Under the pieces are notes generated by a model, which had not been told where the DNA came from, ran no database searches, and saw only the letters and a program-made list of their open reading frames with translations. A stretch of DNA of 64,000 nucleotides, taken from Mycobacterium sp. ACS1612 (GTDB taxonomy: Bacteria; Actinomycetota; Actinomycetes; Mycobacteriales; Mycobacteriaceae). Below are positions 9,527-19,028 of the stretch, piece after piece; positions within the stretch are counted from its first letter, which is position 1, and each line of letters opens with the position of its first letter. Both the position numbers and the translations under genes were made by a program. The stretch spans positions 62,001 to 126,000 of the forward strand of contig NZ_LZHZ01000074.1 of the NCBI RefSeq assembly GCF_001667505.1. The letters are read 5' to 3'.

Positions 9527-11150
9527 GACGCGGCCCTGCCTTCTTCGCATTGTCGGTTTTGCCTGTGGCCGCCTTGGCGGACTCGCCGGAGCGCGCGTGG
9601 CGGGGTCGGTGCTTGACGTCACCGTCCTTGGTGGGCGACTTCGTGGCGGTGTCGGCCTTCTCGGTGGCGGGCTTGTCGGCGGTGGCGTCTTTGCCTCCGG
9701 TCGTATCGCCCGGCTTCGGGTCGATGGCAGAGGTCTTGTCCGTATCGGTCTCAGGTACAGCCGCGCCGGGCTTCTCGGCGTCCACAGGCTCTGCCGCCGA
9801 GGTCCTTTCGCTCGTCGACTCGGTGGTCGTGGTCTTCAACGTGTCTGCCTTGTCAGTTGTTTTCTCGGTCGTCTTGTCGGTCGTATTCAGGGCCGTCTTC
9901 GCAGCGGTCTTCTCGGCTGTCTCGGTCGTCTCGGTTGTTGGCGTGTTGTCCGTGCCGGTGGTCGGAACCGGGGCGTCGGTCTCGGTGACGGCGGGACCGC
10001 CGACACCGTACGGCCCTGGCCGCACCGTGCCGAAGGGCCGGATGCCGATGGTGTCCTCGAACGCGTTGTCCAGCCCGGTCGGAATGGCGACGAGGAAGTC
10101 GGCCGTCAGCTTGACGGGGTTGGGCATGTAGAGCGGATTGAACGGGACCGGTTGGCCGGGGCTGACGGTCCGGTTGTATCCGGCCTCGACGAGCACCCGC
10201 AGGGGCGCGTCGAGCGCGTCTGCCAACGGATTTCCGACCACGGGCAGCGCTTGCACCGACGACAGCAGCGGCAGGATCGGCTGCGGAATCATGTAGTAGT
10301 GGGTGTCGCCGTGCTGTCCCTGATCGATGATGCCCGAGTCGTCGAGGCTGGTGTTGGCGTAGTTGTAGTGCACGTAGCTCGAGTACCAGTTGGCCACGGC
10401 GAACAGGTTGAGCGGGTTGACCGGGACGTCCGCCCAGACGTCGTACTGCTCGGCGATGTCGACTGTTTGGTATTGGGTGTTCGTCGGCGTCGAGCCGTTG
10501 AAAGTGGCACCGCCGAAGATCACCCCCATCGGCATGGTGAAGCCCACGGGCCCGCGGGCCAGAAAGCCGCCGTTGGGTCGGTTACCGTTGCCGATCATCA
10601 CGAAGGAGACGTTGGGTCCCCCGCCGTTAGGGTATTCCGCTGCCAGGGCGCGCTTCTCGAGCGTCGCGATGGTGGCGCTCTGCGAGTAACCGAAGACCAC
10701 GAAGTTGTCGTCCGCAGCGGGTGCGGCGGAACCGACCTCGGGGTTGTAGTCACAGTCGGCGCCCTTGATGCAGTTGTCGAGGTTCGCCGTGCCGATGGCG
10801 ATGGACTGGTCGAGCGACAGGGTGCCGTGTTGGGGCGCCCACTCTTCCGGGGTGATGACCGCGACGGCGTTGTACGACTCGCCCGGCGGCGGCGTCGCGA
10901 CGCCCGACGGAGCGATGTAGTTGTCGACGGCCATGCCCAGGTACTTTTTGACGTCAGAGAGCGTGTCCTTGTCGGGAGACAACGGACTACCGGTGCCGCC
11001 CATGATCAACGCGGTGGTGGCAGCGATCGCGGTGGCGGCGATGATCGACGTCATCGTCGACGTCACCATCATCAACACGACAGCGACCAACGCGAACACC
11101 GCCGCCGTTGTTGTCCGAGCCAATCTCCTCACGCCAACCCCTCTCATCAT
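9516..11150 (-). CDS. PE-PPE domain esterase/acyltransferase (Chp-like) with Thr/Lys/Glu-rich tail
   Basis: A 544-residue exported protein. A hydrophobic signal-anchor spans about residues 12-48, followed by an alpha/beta-hydrolase PE-PPE domain. The nucleophile elbow FGYSQSATIA places the catalytic serine near residue 155. The family contains Chp1/Chp2 (Rv3822, Rv1184c), which transacylate trehalose lipids outside the membrane and are always found with Pks, PapA and MmpL genes, as here. The last roughly 160 residues are low-complexity, dominated by Thr, Lys, Glu, Asp and Ala, and end in Arg/Lys-rich repeats; this tail is not part of the hydrolase fold. The start overlaps the pyruvyltransferase stop as ATGA. 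Probable role: final acyl transfer onto the exported glycolipid. Confidence 0.85.
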   Translation of the reverse strand: MMRGVGVRRLARTTTAAVFALVAVVLMMVTSTMTSIIAATAIAATTALIMGGTGSPLSPDKDTLSDVKKYLGMAVDNYIAPSGVATPPPGESYNAVAVITPEEWAPQHGTLSLDQSIAIGTANLDNCIKGADCDYNPEVGSAAPAADDNFVVFGYSQSATIATLEKRALAAEYPNGGGPNVSFVMIGNGNRPNGGFLARGPVGFTMPMGVIFGGATFNGSTPTNTQYQTVDIAEQYDVWADVPVNPLNLFAVANWYSSYVHYNYANTSLDDSGIIDQGQHGDTHYYMIPQPILPLLSSVQALPVVGNPLADALDAPLRVLVEAGYNRTVSPGQPVPFNPLYMPNPVKLTADFLVAIPTGLDNAFEDTIGIRPFGTVRPGPYGVGGPAVTETDAPVPTTGTDNTPTTETTETAEKTAAKTALNTTDKTTEKTTDKADTLKTTTTESTSERTSAAEPVDAEKPGAAVPETDTDKTSAIDPKPGDTTGGKDATADKPATEKADTATKSPTKDGDVKHRPRHARSGESAKAATGKTDNAKKAGPRHAR

Positions 11151-12232
11151 CTGTCACCCACACCTAGTCGCGTGTCACCTATACCTAATTGCGTTCTAAC
11201 GGAGTTGTATTCACTGCGCAGTCGGTGCCGCAGCCGCTCCACTGCGGCTTGTTTCTTGACCCTGATGGCTTCCGCGTTCGCCAGCGCGTCCTGCACAGCG
11301 TCGACGATCGCACCACTGCGCAGATTGTCGGTGCGAAGCAGTGACCGCTCGTCCTCGATGGACAGTGCGAAGTCTCGACACTTCGGTTGGTATTCCAGTG
11401 ACAGCACTGGCGTGCCGGAAAGGGCCGCCAGGATTCCCGCGTGCAACCGGGTGACGACGGCGACCGAGCAGCGGGCGAGTTCGCGCGCCGCCGCCGCCGC
11501 ATCGGAGGGCGCGACGATATCGGCGGTGATGCCGGTGAGAACCGCCTCGGTCCAACGCCTGTCGGAGGAATTCATCAGTATGCCGACGAACCGATACCCG
11601 TGAGCCGAAAGACGTTGGACCGCCCTCGACAGCTCGTCGACCACCTGTTGCGGATCGTGGCCCCAGAGGTCGTCTCCGAACCCGAGGTTCACTCCGATCA
11701 AGCCTTCTTCGGGGGCGACCGAAGGCGACGGCAGGACAAGCGCCGGATCCCCGGATACCTCTACGGTGAGTCCGAGATCAGCCAACAGCTCAGCGCTTCT
11801 GGGACCCCGCACCGACACGGACCGAAACTGCGAAAGTACTGGGGCCCAGCGCTTTAGCTCGTCCTTGTGCGAGCCGCTTCTTCGCCCGATGAAGACGGGG
11901 TCCTCGACGCCGACACCGATGGCGAAGCTTCCGTTCTCCTCGGTGAGCGCCAAGCCGCGGTTGACCCAGCGCCTCCAGTCGCGTCGCCCGACGAGCGTGC
12001 CGCCGCCCAAGACCTGTGTGCTGCGGCGCAGCGACTGATTCAGACCCGTCGCGGCGGCCCGAATTCGCTCGTGGGCAAACCGCGGGAGGTCCACGAAGGT
12101 GGCGGAGGGCAGTTGCGTCCTTACCGCGTCGTAGATGGCATCGTCGCCGAGGTTTCCTCGTCCATGCCAACCCAGATAGGCAACCACCGGTCGCGTCTTG
12201 TCGATCACGTCGACGCTCGAAGACTCACGCAT
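11147..12232 (-). CDS. Polysaccharide pyruvyltransferase family protein, copy 2
   Basis: A 361-residue paralogue of the 6879-7913 gene. It shares YLGWHGRGNLGDDAIYDAVR, the SVRGPRSAELLADLGL block, GLIGVNLGFGDDLWG and the C-terminal TRLHAGILAALSGTP/PKCRDFALSI region. ATG 12232 gives MRESSSVDVIDKTRP and overlaps the Gap-like stop by 8 bp; the extra upstream codons read as shadow sequence. It is predicted to transfer pyruvate from PEP to a glucose residue of the glycolipid. Two such genes in one operon suggest either sequential addition or specialised acceptors; the sequence cannot tell which. Confidence 0.88.
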   Translation of the reverse strand: MRESSSVDVIDKTRPVVAYLGWHGRGNLGDDAIYDAVRTQLPSATFVDLPRFAHERIRAAATGLNQSLRRSTQVLGGGTLVGRRDWRRWVNRGLALTEENGSFAIGVGVEDPVFIGRRSGSHKDELKRWAPVLSQFRSVSVRGPRSAELLADLGLTVEVSGDPALVLPSPSVAPEEGLIGVNLGFGDDLWGHDPQQVVDELSRAVQRLSAHGYRFVGILMNSSDRRWTEAVLTGITADIVAPSDAAAAARELARCSVAVVTRLHAGILAALSGTPVLSLEYQPKCRDFALSIEDERSLLRTDNLRSGAIVDAVQDALANAEAIRVKKQAAVERLRHRLRSEYNSVRTQLGIGDTRLGVGDR

Positions 12233-12962
12233 TGCCGAGACCGGCTCCCACCAGCAGGAGGCCTCCCACCGCGAAGATGACCGCGAAGATGGGCCTTGCG
12301 CGCGCACGCACCCAGTCGTGCCATTGGAGCATCAACATCTGGCTTCTCGCAGGTGTTGCCAGACAGCTGAGAAGCGGAATCTCGATGGCTGCCAATGCGA
12401 CAACGACGAAGATCAGCGCCGCACCGACCTGCATCCCGATCTCGGCTCCTGAACCGAGAATGGCGACGAGGACCACGAGGTATTCGATGGGTGGCGTCGC
12501 CGTCACGGTGCCCGCAACGAACGCCACCCAGAACGCTCGATCCGACCGGCCGTTCTCGGCCAGCGAGGTCAGTCGCGCGACGGCGGGCGGAGCAGGCGGT
12601 CCGCCCAACGGGGCGCCCGGGGCGTCTGGGACCCCGACGATCGCCATCGATCGCTGTCGCGGGAAGACGCCCCTGGCGACGCAGACAGCAAGCGGCAACG
12701 CGAGAAGGCCAAGGGCGATCTGGACATAACCCGCCGTGGAACTCGTGGTGATGGCGGCGACATGGTCGGCGAGCACCGGTGTCAGCTTCCGCAGCACGGT
12801 CAGCAGGACGACGGCGGTGACGAGTCCCGATGTAATGGCGCCAAGCCAGTACGCCGACAGGCAACGCATCGGCCGTCGCTGCGATATCAGGACGAAGGCG
12901 ATGCCGAGACGCATCGGGTCCAACGCCGCGATCATCGCCAGCGCCAATACAAAGCCCCACAT
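12225..12962 (-). CDS. Gap/Sap-like glycolipid addressing membrane protein
   Basis: A 245-residue protein with about six hydrophobic segments, beginning MWGFVLALAMIAALDPMRLG. The early DPMRLG is typical of the SL-1 addressing/Gap family, and a Pro-rich cytoplasmic loop (PDAPGAPLGGPPAPPAV) lies mid-protein. The family members Gap (GPL) and Sap (SL-1) help MmpL transporters carry glycolipids across the plasma membrane. The location between two tailoring genes and next to the MmpL agrees with that role. It starts 10 bp after the glycosyltransferase stop and overlaps the next gene by 8 bp. Confidence 0.85.
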   Translation of the reverse strand: MWGFVLALAMIAALDPMRLGIAFVLISQRRPMRCLSAYWLGAITSGLVTAVVLLTVLRKLTPVLADHVAAITTSSTAGYVQIALGLLALPLAVCVARGVFPRQRSMAIVGVPDAPGAPLGGPPAPPAVARLTSLAENGRSDRAFWVAFVAGTVTATPPIEYLVVLVAILGSGAEIGMQVGAALIFVVVALAAIEIPLLSCLATPARSQMLMLQWHDWVRARARPIFAVIFAVGGLLLVGAGLGNA

Positions 12963-12972
12963 GCCGGTCCCG

Positions 12973-14247
12973 CTACCTTGTCGTCGCTGATTGTGTTGTG
13001 CCGCTGGGCTGTGCCGCCTTCTCGAGGAGATCGGCGGCCATCCCGATGGCAGCGTCTGGTCTGGTCATCCGACGCGCGATCTCGTCTGCCCGTCGCTGGT
13101 ACCCCGGTTCGAGGACGGTGCGCAGGTCGGCGACGAGTGTGCGCCGGTTCGAGGTGGAGAACCGCCGCGCGGCGCCCACTTTCAGACGTTTGACAGCAGC
13201 GGCCCAGATCGGCTGATCGGCGACGTCCCACAGGATCACCGTCGGCCTACCTGCCCGAAAACCCGCAGCGGTCGTACCTGCTCCGCCGTGGTGCACGACC
13301 GCCCGGCACAGCGGGAAGATGGTCGCATAGTTCACCGGTCCCACGAGCTTGACATGGTCGGGCGCCTGGATGCCGTCGAAGTCCCCTGCGCCGCAATAGA
13401 TCAGCGCACGTTCGCCCAGTTCCGCGCATGCCGCGCCGATCATGGCGACGGTTTCCGCAGGCGACAGTACCGGCGTGCTGCCGAAGCTGAAATAGATCGG
13501 CGCGGTGCCTTCCGCGCACCAGGACGCCACGTCGTCGTCGGCGTCGGTGGCCAACTGCATCGTCAGCGCACCGACGAATGGCCTCCGTTCCCCCCACTCC
13601 GCGGCGAGGCCGGGGAAGCACACCTCGTCGTAGGCCTGGATCTCGAGCGCGCCCTGCGCTGCCATCCGCTCTGCTGACGGGGCCGCTGTCCGCGGCAGGC
13701 CGAGTTCGCGCCGCTGCGCATCTTCGGCGCTCTTGGTGATCTGCCAATACAGCCACCACGACGCCTTCATCATCGACCGGGTGAGCGGCGGCAACGCCGG
13801 CAGCGATGCGACACCGAGTTGGCCGTTGACCCGTACCGGGAAGTAGTGCAGTGCGGCCAGCGGAATGCCGTGGTATTCAGCGACATTCGACGCGACACCC
13901 TGATATGTGTGTCCGGTGAACAGCAGGTCGGCGCCCTCGGCGAGAGCGGTCAACGTGGTGCCCATCTCCGCCCAACCCTGCGCATAGATGTCGGTGATGG
14001 CGCGCACGATGTTGCGTGGATGCTGGATCCTCGCGACATTGCGGATGAAGTCCGACGCCGCCCCCAACTGCTCCTGTGAGTCCGGCCCGTACGGGACGGC
14101 GGCCAGACCCGCCGACCGCACGAAGCCCACCATGTTGGGGGCGACGGCCATCTGCACGTCGTGGCCGCGGCGTTGCAACGCCAGACCAGCCGCCGCGCAT
14201 GGCTCGACATCGCCCCTGGTGCCGTGGACGGCAAGGACAAACCTCAT
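12973..14247 (-). CDS. GT1-family glycosyltransferase (UGT/MGT-like), copy 2
   Basis: A 424-residue GT-B enzyme opening MRFVLAVHGTRGDVEPCAAA, with the donor motif HHGGAGTTAAGFRAGRP near residue 315 followed by DQPIWAAAVKRL. It is closely related to the gene at 1173-2426, and both match the mycobacterial glycolipid GT1 enzymes. The start overlaps the MmpL stop as ATGA, so translation is probably coupled. It is predicted to add a sugar to the trehalose or lipid acceptor before export. Confidence 0.9.
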   Translation of the reverse strand: MRFVLAVHGTRGDVEPCAAAGLALQRRGHDVQMAVAPNMVGFVRSAGLAAVPYGPDSQEQLGAASDFIRNVARIQHPRNIVRAITDIYAQGWAEMGTTLTALAEGADLLFTGHTYQGVASNVAEYHGIPLAALHYFPVRVNGQLGVASLPALPPLTRSMMKASWWLYWQITKSAEDAQRRELGLPRTAAPSAERMAAQGALEIQAYDEVCFPGLAAEWGERRPFVGALTMQLATDADDDVASWCAEGTAPIYFSFGSTPVLSPAETVAMIGAACAELGERALIYCGAGDFDGIQAPDHVKLVGPVNYATIFPLCRAVVHHGGAGTTAAGFRAGRPTVILWDVADQPIWAAAVKRLKVGAARRFSTSNRRTLVADLRTVLEPGYQRRADEIARRMTRPDAAIGMAADLLEKAAQPSGTTQSATTR

Positions 14248-17200
14248 CGGCGCACCTCGACGTGTTGCAGTGACTCGATGGCAGGAAAGTCCGGTTCGTC
14301 GCGATGGTCCTCACACCAGGCGATCGAGGTGATGTCGTCCTCGTCGTCGAACTTGTCCATGCGGCGGCCGTGATGCCCGTTGCGCGTGTCCGGCAGGTCA
14401 CCGAACACCTCGTCGATGACCGGATCGTTGACTTCCCGACGATGTCTTTTGACACGCCGGGCGCGCAACCGCTGGACCCACGACTGGGGCAGCCACCGGT
14501 TCGGCCACCAGTTGGCCTTGCCGACGATCACCGCCATGGCGGGCACGGTGACAGTGCGCACCACGAACGTATCGAGAAGAATGCCAACGCCTATCACGAA
14601 TCCGGCCTGCAGCATCGTCGTGATGCTGGCGAACATCAGACCGAGCATGGATGCCGCGAAGATGAGGCCCGCCGAGGTGATGACGCCGCCGGTCGAGGCC
14701 ACCGTGCGGATCACTCCGATCCGGATGCCGTGCGGCGACTCGTCGCGGATCCTGGAGATGAGCAGCAGGTTGTAGTCGGCACCGACGGCCACCAACAGGA
14801 TGAAGGTCAGCCCCGGCACGCTCCAGTGCAGTTCCTGCCCTAGAAGTTCCTGAAAGACAAGGACTCCCAGGCCCAGCGCCGAGAAATACGAGATCAACAC
14901 CGAACCGATGAGGTACAGCGGCGCGACGATGGCACGCAACAGACAGATCATGATCAGCAGCACGATCATGATGGTCGCGACGATGAAGAACTGGAAATCG
15001 TTGTGGTAGTAGTCGCGGGTGTCCCGAAGGATCGTCGAGACGCCCGCCATCGAGATCTTGGCGTCCGACAGCGTCGTGTTCGGTTGGGCGCTGCGCGCGG
15101 CGGCCTCGATGGCGTTGGTCTGGTCCATCGCAGCCGTGCTGAACGGGTCGAGGTTGGTCTGTACCAGATACCGGATCGAATGTCCGTCTGCCGAAACGAA
15201 AGACGCGGCCGCCTTCTTGAACGTGTCCTCGGTCAACAGTTGCGGCGGCACATAGAAGCCGGCCATCGACGGGGCCTGGGCGTCATTCTTCATCGCGAGC
15301 AGGAAGTCCGAAGCCTGGCTCAGGCCTGACCCCAGCGTCCTGGTCTGGTCGACAAGGACCTGGACACCTTCTGCCAGTTTCTGGCTGCCGTCGGCGAGGG
15401 CGTCCGCACCTTGTTGCAGTTGGGCCAGCCGGTTCTGCAGCCCACCGGGCTGATCCAGTCCCATCTTCTGCACGGCCTGGGTGGCGGTGTCGAGCACGCC
15501 ATGCAGACGCGTCACGGTGGAGTCGAGAGTCTGACTCTGCTGCGTCGACTGCAACGCCTGCGCGAGGTCGGCGAACCTGTCGAATGTTCCGTCGTTCATC
15601 GCAGTGACGATGCGCCGCAACTCTTCCCGTGAATTACGGCACGATGGGTCGAGGTTGCATGTCAGACTGCCGTCGAGCGCGGTCAACACCGGAGGGGCCC
15701 AGTCGAAGCTGTCTTTGAGGTTCGCGAAATTCAGGCCGATCGCGCCGCCGAGCGAGCGCATACCGTCGATGAGCTTGGCCGCGTTGTCGAGATCCTGCAG
15801 TGTCGTCCCGCCGCCCAGTTCGGTCTGTACCGAGGTGAGCGCGTCGACAAGGACCTTGGCGGTGGCCATCGCCGAGGTGACCTGACCTCTGACCTGGCCG
15901 AGGCTGTCGGCGAGGGTGTGAGCACCGCCGGTGAGAGTGTTGAGGTCGTCGTTGTGTTGCTCGATCAGTTGGGAGCCCTCGTTGAGCTTGCTGCCCACCT
16001 CACCGGCTTGATACGTCGCCTTCGCCTGTTCGAAGGGTTCGCCCGTCGGTCGGGTGATGCCCCGAACGAGGCCGACGTCGGGGACTTGGCTTACCCGCCT
16101 TGCCATCTGTTCGAGGTCGGCGAGGGCTTGCGGTGACCGCAGATCGTGTGACGACTGGATGAACAGGAACTGCGGCATCAGCGAATCCAGCGGGAAATGC
16201 CGGGCCATCGCGTTGTATCCGATGACACTTTCCACGTCGGTGGGAAGTGTTTTGCGGTCGTCGTAGTTGTAGCGGACGAAGCTCGCGGAGGAGGCCAGGA
16301 AGATGAGCAGCAGCAGGCTGACGGCCAGGTGAAGTTTCGGGCGACGCACGATGCGGATGCCCGAGCGACGCCAGAAATTATTGGTCAGAGCACGTCTTGG
16401 CTTGATCCAGCCACGCGGCCCGGCCAGCACGATGATGGCGGGCAGCAGCGTCACCGCGGCGCAGAACCCTATCGCGATGGACAGCGAGATCGCGGGGCCC
16501 ACCGTGGTGAACACCGGCAGTTTGGCGAGGACCATCGCAAGGAAGGTGACCGCCACGGTGGCGGCAGACGCGGCGATCACTTTGCCGATGGAGGTCATGG
16601 CTCGCGCCACGGCTTCCTTCGACTCGATCCCCTGCCGGACGTAGTCGTGGTAGCGGCTGATCAGGAAGACCGCGTAATCGACTCCCGCGCCGATCATCAC
16701 GACGCTCATCAAGATCAGCGTCTGCGGCGAGATGCGCAGCCCCGCCTCGGCCAGACCGGCCAGCACCCCCTGTGCTGTACACAGCGAGATGACGATCGTG
16801 ATCAGCGGCAACAACATCGTGATCACGTTCCGGTAGACGACCAGCAGGATCAGCAGGACCAGGAACGCGGTCCCCATTTCGATGAAGTGCAGATCGTGCT
16901 CGCCGACGGCGGCCATGTCGCTGACGGTCGCGGCGGGCCCTGTGACGTTCGCGGTCAGGGTCGAACCGGCGACCGTCTTCTTGACCACATCGGCGACGTG
17001 GTAGTACGCGACGCGGCCCTCGGGCGACCCCATCGAGCCGACGAGGGTGACGGGCAGGCTCCAGGCCTTGTTGTCCTTGCTCTGCAACACTTCCCGCAGG
17101 GGCGGGGTGCTCAGGAAATCCTGAACCGACTTGACGTCGGCCTTGTCCTCCTGAAGCTTGCCGATGAGCGTCCGGTACGTCGCCTCATCCGCAGGCCCCA

Positions 17201-17477
17201 AACCCTTTTCGTTGGTCAGGACGACCAGCACGATGTTGTCCGAACCAGCCTCGTGATAGGCGTCGGTCATCGCCTTGGCCGTGACCATCACCGGCGCGTC
17301 GTCGGGCAGCTGGGCTACCTGCTGGCGCGCGGTGATCTCCGCCAGTGGCGGAAAGGTCACCAGCGGAATGATCGCGAACCCAATCCACATCCCGATCACG
17401 AGCAGCGGCCATCGCACGACCACGCTCGCTAGCCGCTGGAAAATCCCTTCTCCACCGGCTATCTCAGTCTTGGCCAT
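14244..17477 (-). CDS. MmpL-family RND lipid transporter
   Basis: A 1077-residue RND transporter. There is one N-terminal membrane segment (about residues 20-45), a periplasmic domain, a first membrane block with GAGVDYAVFLISRYHDYV near residue 262, a long second periplasmic domain rich in coiled-coil-like Leu/Gln sequence (about 480-760), and a second membrane block with VGADYNLLLISRIRDE near residue 896. The paired GxDYxxFLxSR motifs mark MmpL proteins, which export acyltrehalose-type lipids (MmpL8, MmpL10 and MmpL12 types). The charged cytoplasmic C-terminus ends SLQHVEVRR. It sits between PapA and GT1 genes; the cargo is predicted to be the glycolipid made by this locus. Confidence 0.95.
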   Translation of the reverse strand: MAKTEIAGGEGIFQRLASVVVRWPLLVIGMWIGFAIIPLVTFPPLAEITARQQVAQLPDDAPVMVTAKAMTDAYHEAGSDNIVLVVLTNEKGLGPADEATYRTLIGKLQEDKADVKSVQDFLSTPPLREVLQSKDNKAWSLPVTLVGSMGSPEGRVAYYHVADVVKKTVAGSTLTANVTGPAATVSDMAAVGEHDLHFIEMGTAFLVLLILLVVYRNVITMLLPLITIVISLCTAQGVLAGLAEAGLRISPQTLILMSVVMIGAGVDYAVFLISRYHDYVRQGIESKEAVARAMTSIGKVIAASAATVAVTFLAMVLAKLPVFTTVGPAISLSIAIGFCAAVTLLPAIIVLAGPRGWIKPRRALTNNFWRRSGIRIVRRPKLHLAVSLLLLIFLASSASFVRYNYDDRKTLPTDVESVIGYNAMARHFPLDSLMPQFLFIQSSHDLRSPQALADLEQMARRVSQVPDVGLVRGITRPTGEPFEQAKATYQAGEVGSKLNEGSQLIEQHNDDLNTLTGGAHTLADSLGQVRGQVTSAMATAKVLVDALTSVQTELGGGTTLQDLDNAAKLIDGMRSLGGAIGLNFANLKDSFDWAPPVLTALDGSLTCNLDPSCRNSREELRRIVTAMNDGTFDRFADLAQALQSTQQSQTLDSTVTRLHGVLDTATQAVQKMGLDQPGGLQNRLAQLQQGADALADGSQKLAEGVQVLVDQTRTLGSGLSQASDFLLAMKNDAQAPSMAGFYVPPQLLTEDTFKKAAASFVSADGHSIRYLVQTNLDPFSTAAMDQTNAIEAAARSAQPNTTLSDAKISMAGVSTILRDTRDYYHNDFQFFIVATIMIVLLIMICLLRAIVAPLYLIGSVLISYFSALGLGVLVFQELLGQELHWSVPGLTFILLVAVGADYNLLLISRIRDESPHGIRIGVIRTVASTGGVITSAGLIFAASMLGLMFASITTMLQAGFVIGVGILLDTFVVRTVTVPAMAVIVGKANWWPNRWLPQSWVQRLRARRVKRHRREVNDPVIDEVFGDLPDTRNGHHGRRMDKFDDEDDITSIAWCEDHRDEPDFPAIESLQHVEVRR

Positions 17478-17536
17478 CCGCGACGCGCCTCAATCCCTTG
17501 ATCGGCTCCCTCTCTCTTTCCTGCGGCTGTACGTCT

Positions 17537-18982
17537 CTAGACGACGTTGCGCAGCGGCGCCACCACGTCGTAGCCCTCGGCGGCGCGGACGAACACGGAC
17601 TTCAGCACCTCGACATAGCGGAGCACCGATTCGCGCGCGACCGGATTGTTGGGGAACGACACCATCAGCGAAACCTCGTCGAAGAGACGGATGAACGAGG
17701 AGTACAGGAAAGCCGGTGTCCTGCCGTCGATATAGGCGGTCGCATTCGCATCCCGCAACGCGGACGCGACGACGGCCGACAGCGGAGGAAGCCCCGCGTC
17801 CATGTAGTTCATCATCGTGTACTGCGGTCCGTACCTGCGCAGCCACGGCGCGAGCTCCAACACGTGATCGAACGGCACGTGCGCCAGTTCTGCGTTGTCG
17901 TCGAACGAAGCCTGCGTCGCCCGTGCGGTCTCTTCGAAGGAGGTCGGATCGATCGGCACGGTGATCGGGACGATCCCGGTGAACCAGCCCATCGTCGTGT
18001 ACTCCTCGGGAGTACTGCGCTTGTCGATCGGTGTGAGCCCGTAGTAGGTGTCGGCGCCCGTCAGCTCGAAATGGGCGATCGCGGCGCACGCGAACAACCC
18101 GCCACTGAACCGCACACCGGCTTCCGCACAGCGGATTTCGAACTTCTCCGTCTGCTCCGGGTCGAGGAACCTCTCGACAACCAGGTCACCGCCACAGGCG
18201 ATCGACTGGTCACCGAGTGGCAACGGGAAGTCGGGCAGCGTGCCGCCGTTGCGCTCCGCGAACTCGATCCACTTCTTCACCTGCGGGGAATCGACGGTCA
18301 GGTTTGCCGTGTATTGGCGTTCACGCACGCAGAAAGCGTCGTGGCTGCCCGTCGGCGGCAGCGGCACAGGGGCGCCGCCCGCCACCAGAGCGCGGTACAT
18401 CGCCACGATCTCTGCGTACAGTCCGGTGATCAGGGCGGGATCGCAGTGCAGGTGATCGACGATCACGTAGAACGCGAAATGCGTGTCGTACTGAATGACG
18501 CCGAAGCTGAAGCAATCCCACTGCAGCGGATCGGGCGTCGACATCAGCAGTTCATGCCACTGCGTCGGGGTCAACTGGCCGTGCCTGGTGGGCACGAACT
18601 CGATGTCGCGCGGATCGGCGATCGTGTGGCGAACGATGTTCTTGTAGTCGACGTATTCGAACCAGCTGCGATAAGTCTCGTGCCGGCGCAGGTGCGAGTT
18701 GATGACATAGGTCATCGTGCGGATGTCGCAGCGGCCAGGGACATCCCACGATCCCATCACCACCCGCGAGTAGTCGACTCCGCGTTCGGCGAACTCAACG
18801 AAGCCACGCAGGTGCCCGGCTTGCATGTACCCGATCGGTACCTGGCTCACCGGGGCGTGTCGCGCCTTCTCGCGCGAAGCGGCTGAGCCGTGCCACGACA
18901 CGACGGATCCGCTGCCCGGATCCCAGTCCTCTAATCTGCCGGTGACCAGGCCGACGCCCGCCGATCCGCCTCCTATGAACAT
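17537..18982 (-). CDS. PapA-type polyketide-associated acyltransferase
   Basis: A 481-residue condensation-domain-like acyltransferase starting MFIGGGSAGVGLVTGRLEDW, the usual PapA opening. The HxxxD core reads VDHLHCDPALITG near residue 176, with Pro where many family members have Gly after the Asp. PapA proteins move acyl chains from Pks or CoA onto trehalose or diols in the cytoplasm. ATG 18982 is decided by a strong ribosome site, GGAGGAG at 18994-18988, five bases upstream; the in-frame ATG 19021 lacks one. The gene lies 46 bp after the Pks and before the MmpL, the same neighbourhood as in SL-1, TPP and LOS loci. Confidence 0.9.
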   Translation of the reverse strand: MFIGGGSAGVGLVTGRLEDWDPGSGSVVSWHGSAASREKARHAPVSQVPIGYMQAGHLRGFVEFAERGVDYSRVVMGSWDVPGRCDIRTMTYVINSHLRRHETYRSWFEYVDYKNIVRHTIADPRDIEFVPTRHGQLTPTQWHELLMSTPDPLQWDCFSFGVIQYDTHFAFYVIVDHLHCDPALITGLYAEIVAMYRALVAGGAPVPLPPTGSHDAFCVRERQYTANLTVDSPQVKKWIEFAERNGGTLPDFPLPLGDQSIACGGDLVVERFLDPEQTEKFEIRCAEAGVRFSGGLFACAAIAHFELTGADTYYGLTPIDKRSTPEEYTTMGWFTGIVPITVPIDPTSFEETARATQASFDDNAELAHVPFDHVLELAPWLRRYGPQYTMMNYMDAGLPPLSAVVASALRDANATAYIDGRTPAFLYSSFIRLFDEVSLMVSFPNNPVARESVLRYVEVLKSVFVRAAEGYDVVAPLRNVV

Positions 18983-19028
18983 TGCCTCTCCTCCACTCGA
19001 ATACCTGGATCCACCGGACATTTCGACG

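Noticed and set aside
9780..9950. Short repeated GTCTTCTCGGTCG-like units that could suggest a CRISPR or repeat array
   Set aside because: They are the codons of the Thr/Lys/Glu-rich tail of the PE-PPE protein on the minus strand; no direct repeats with unique spacers.
9216..11603. A 795-codon plus-strand open frame
   Set aside because: Antisense to the methyltransferase, PE-PPE and pyruvyltransferase genes; low-complexity Arg/Val/Gly content and no motif.
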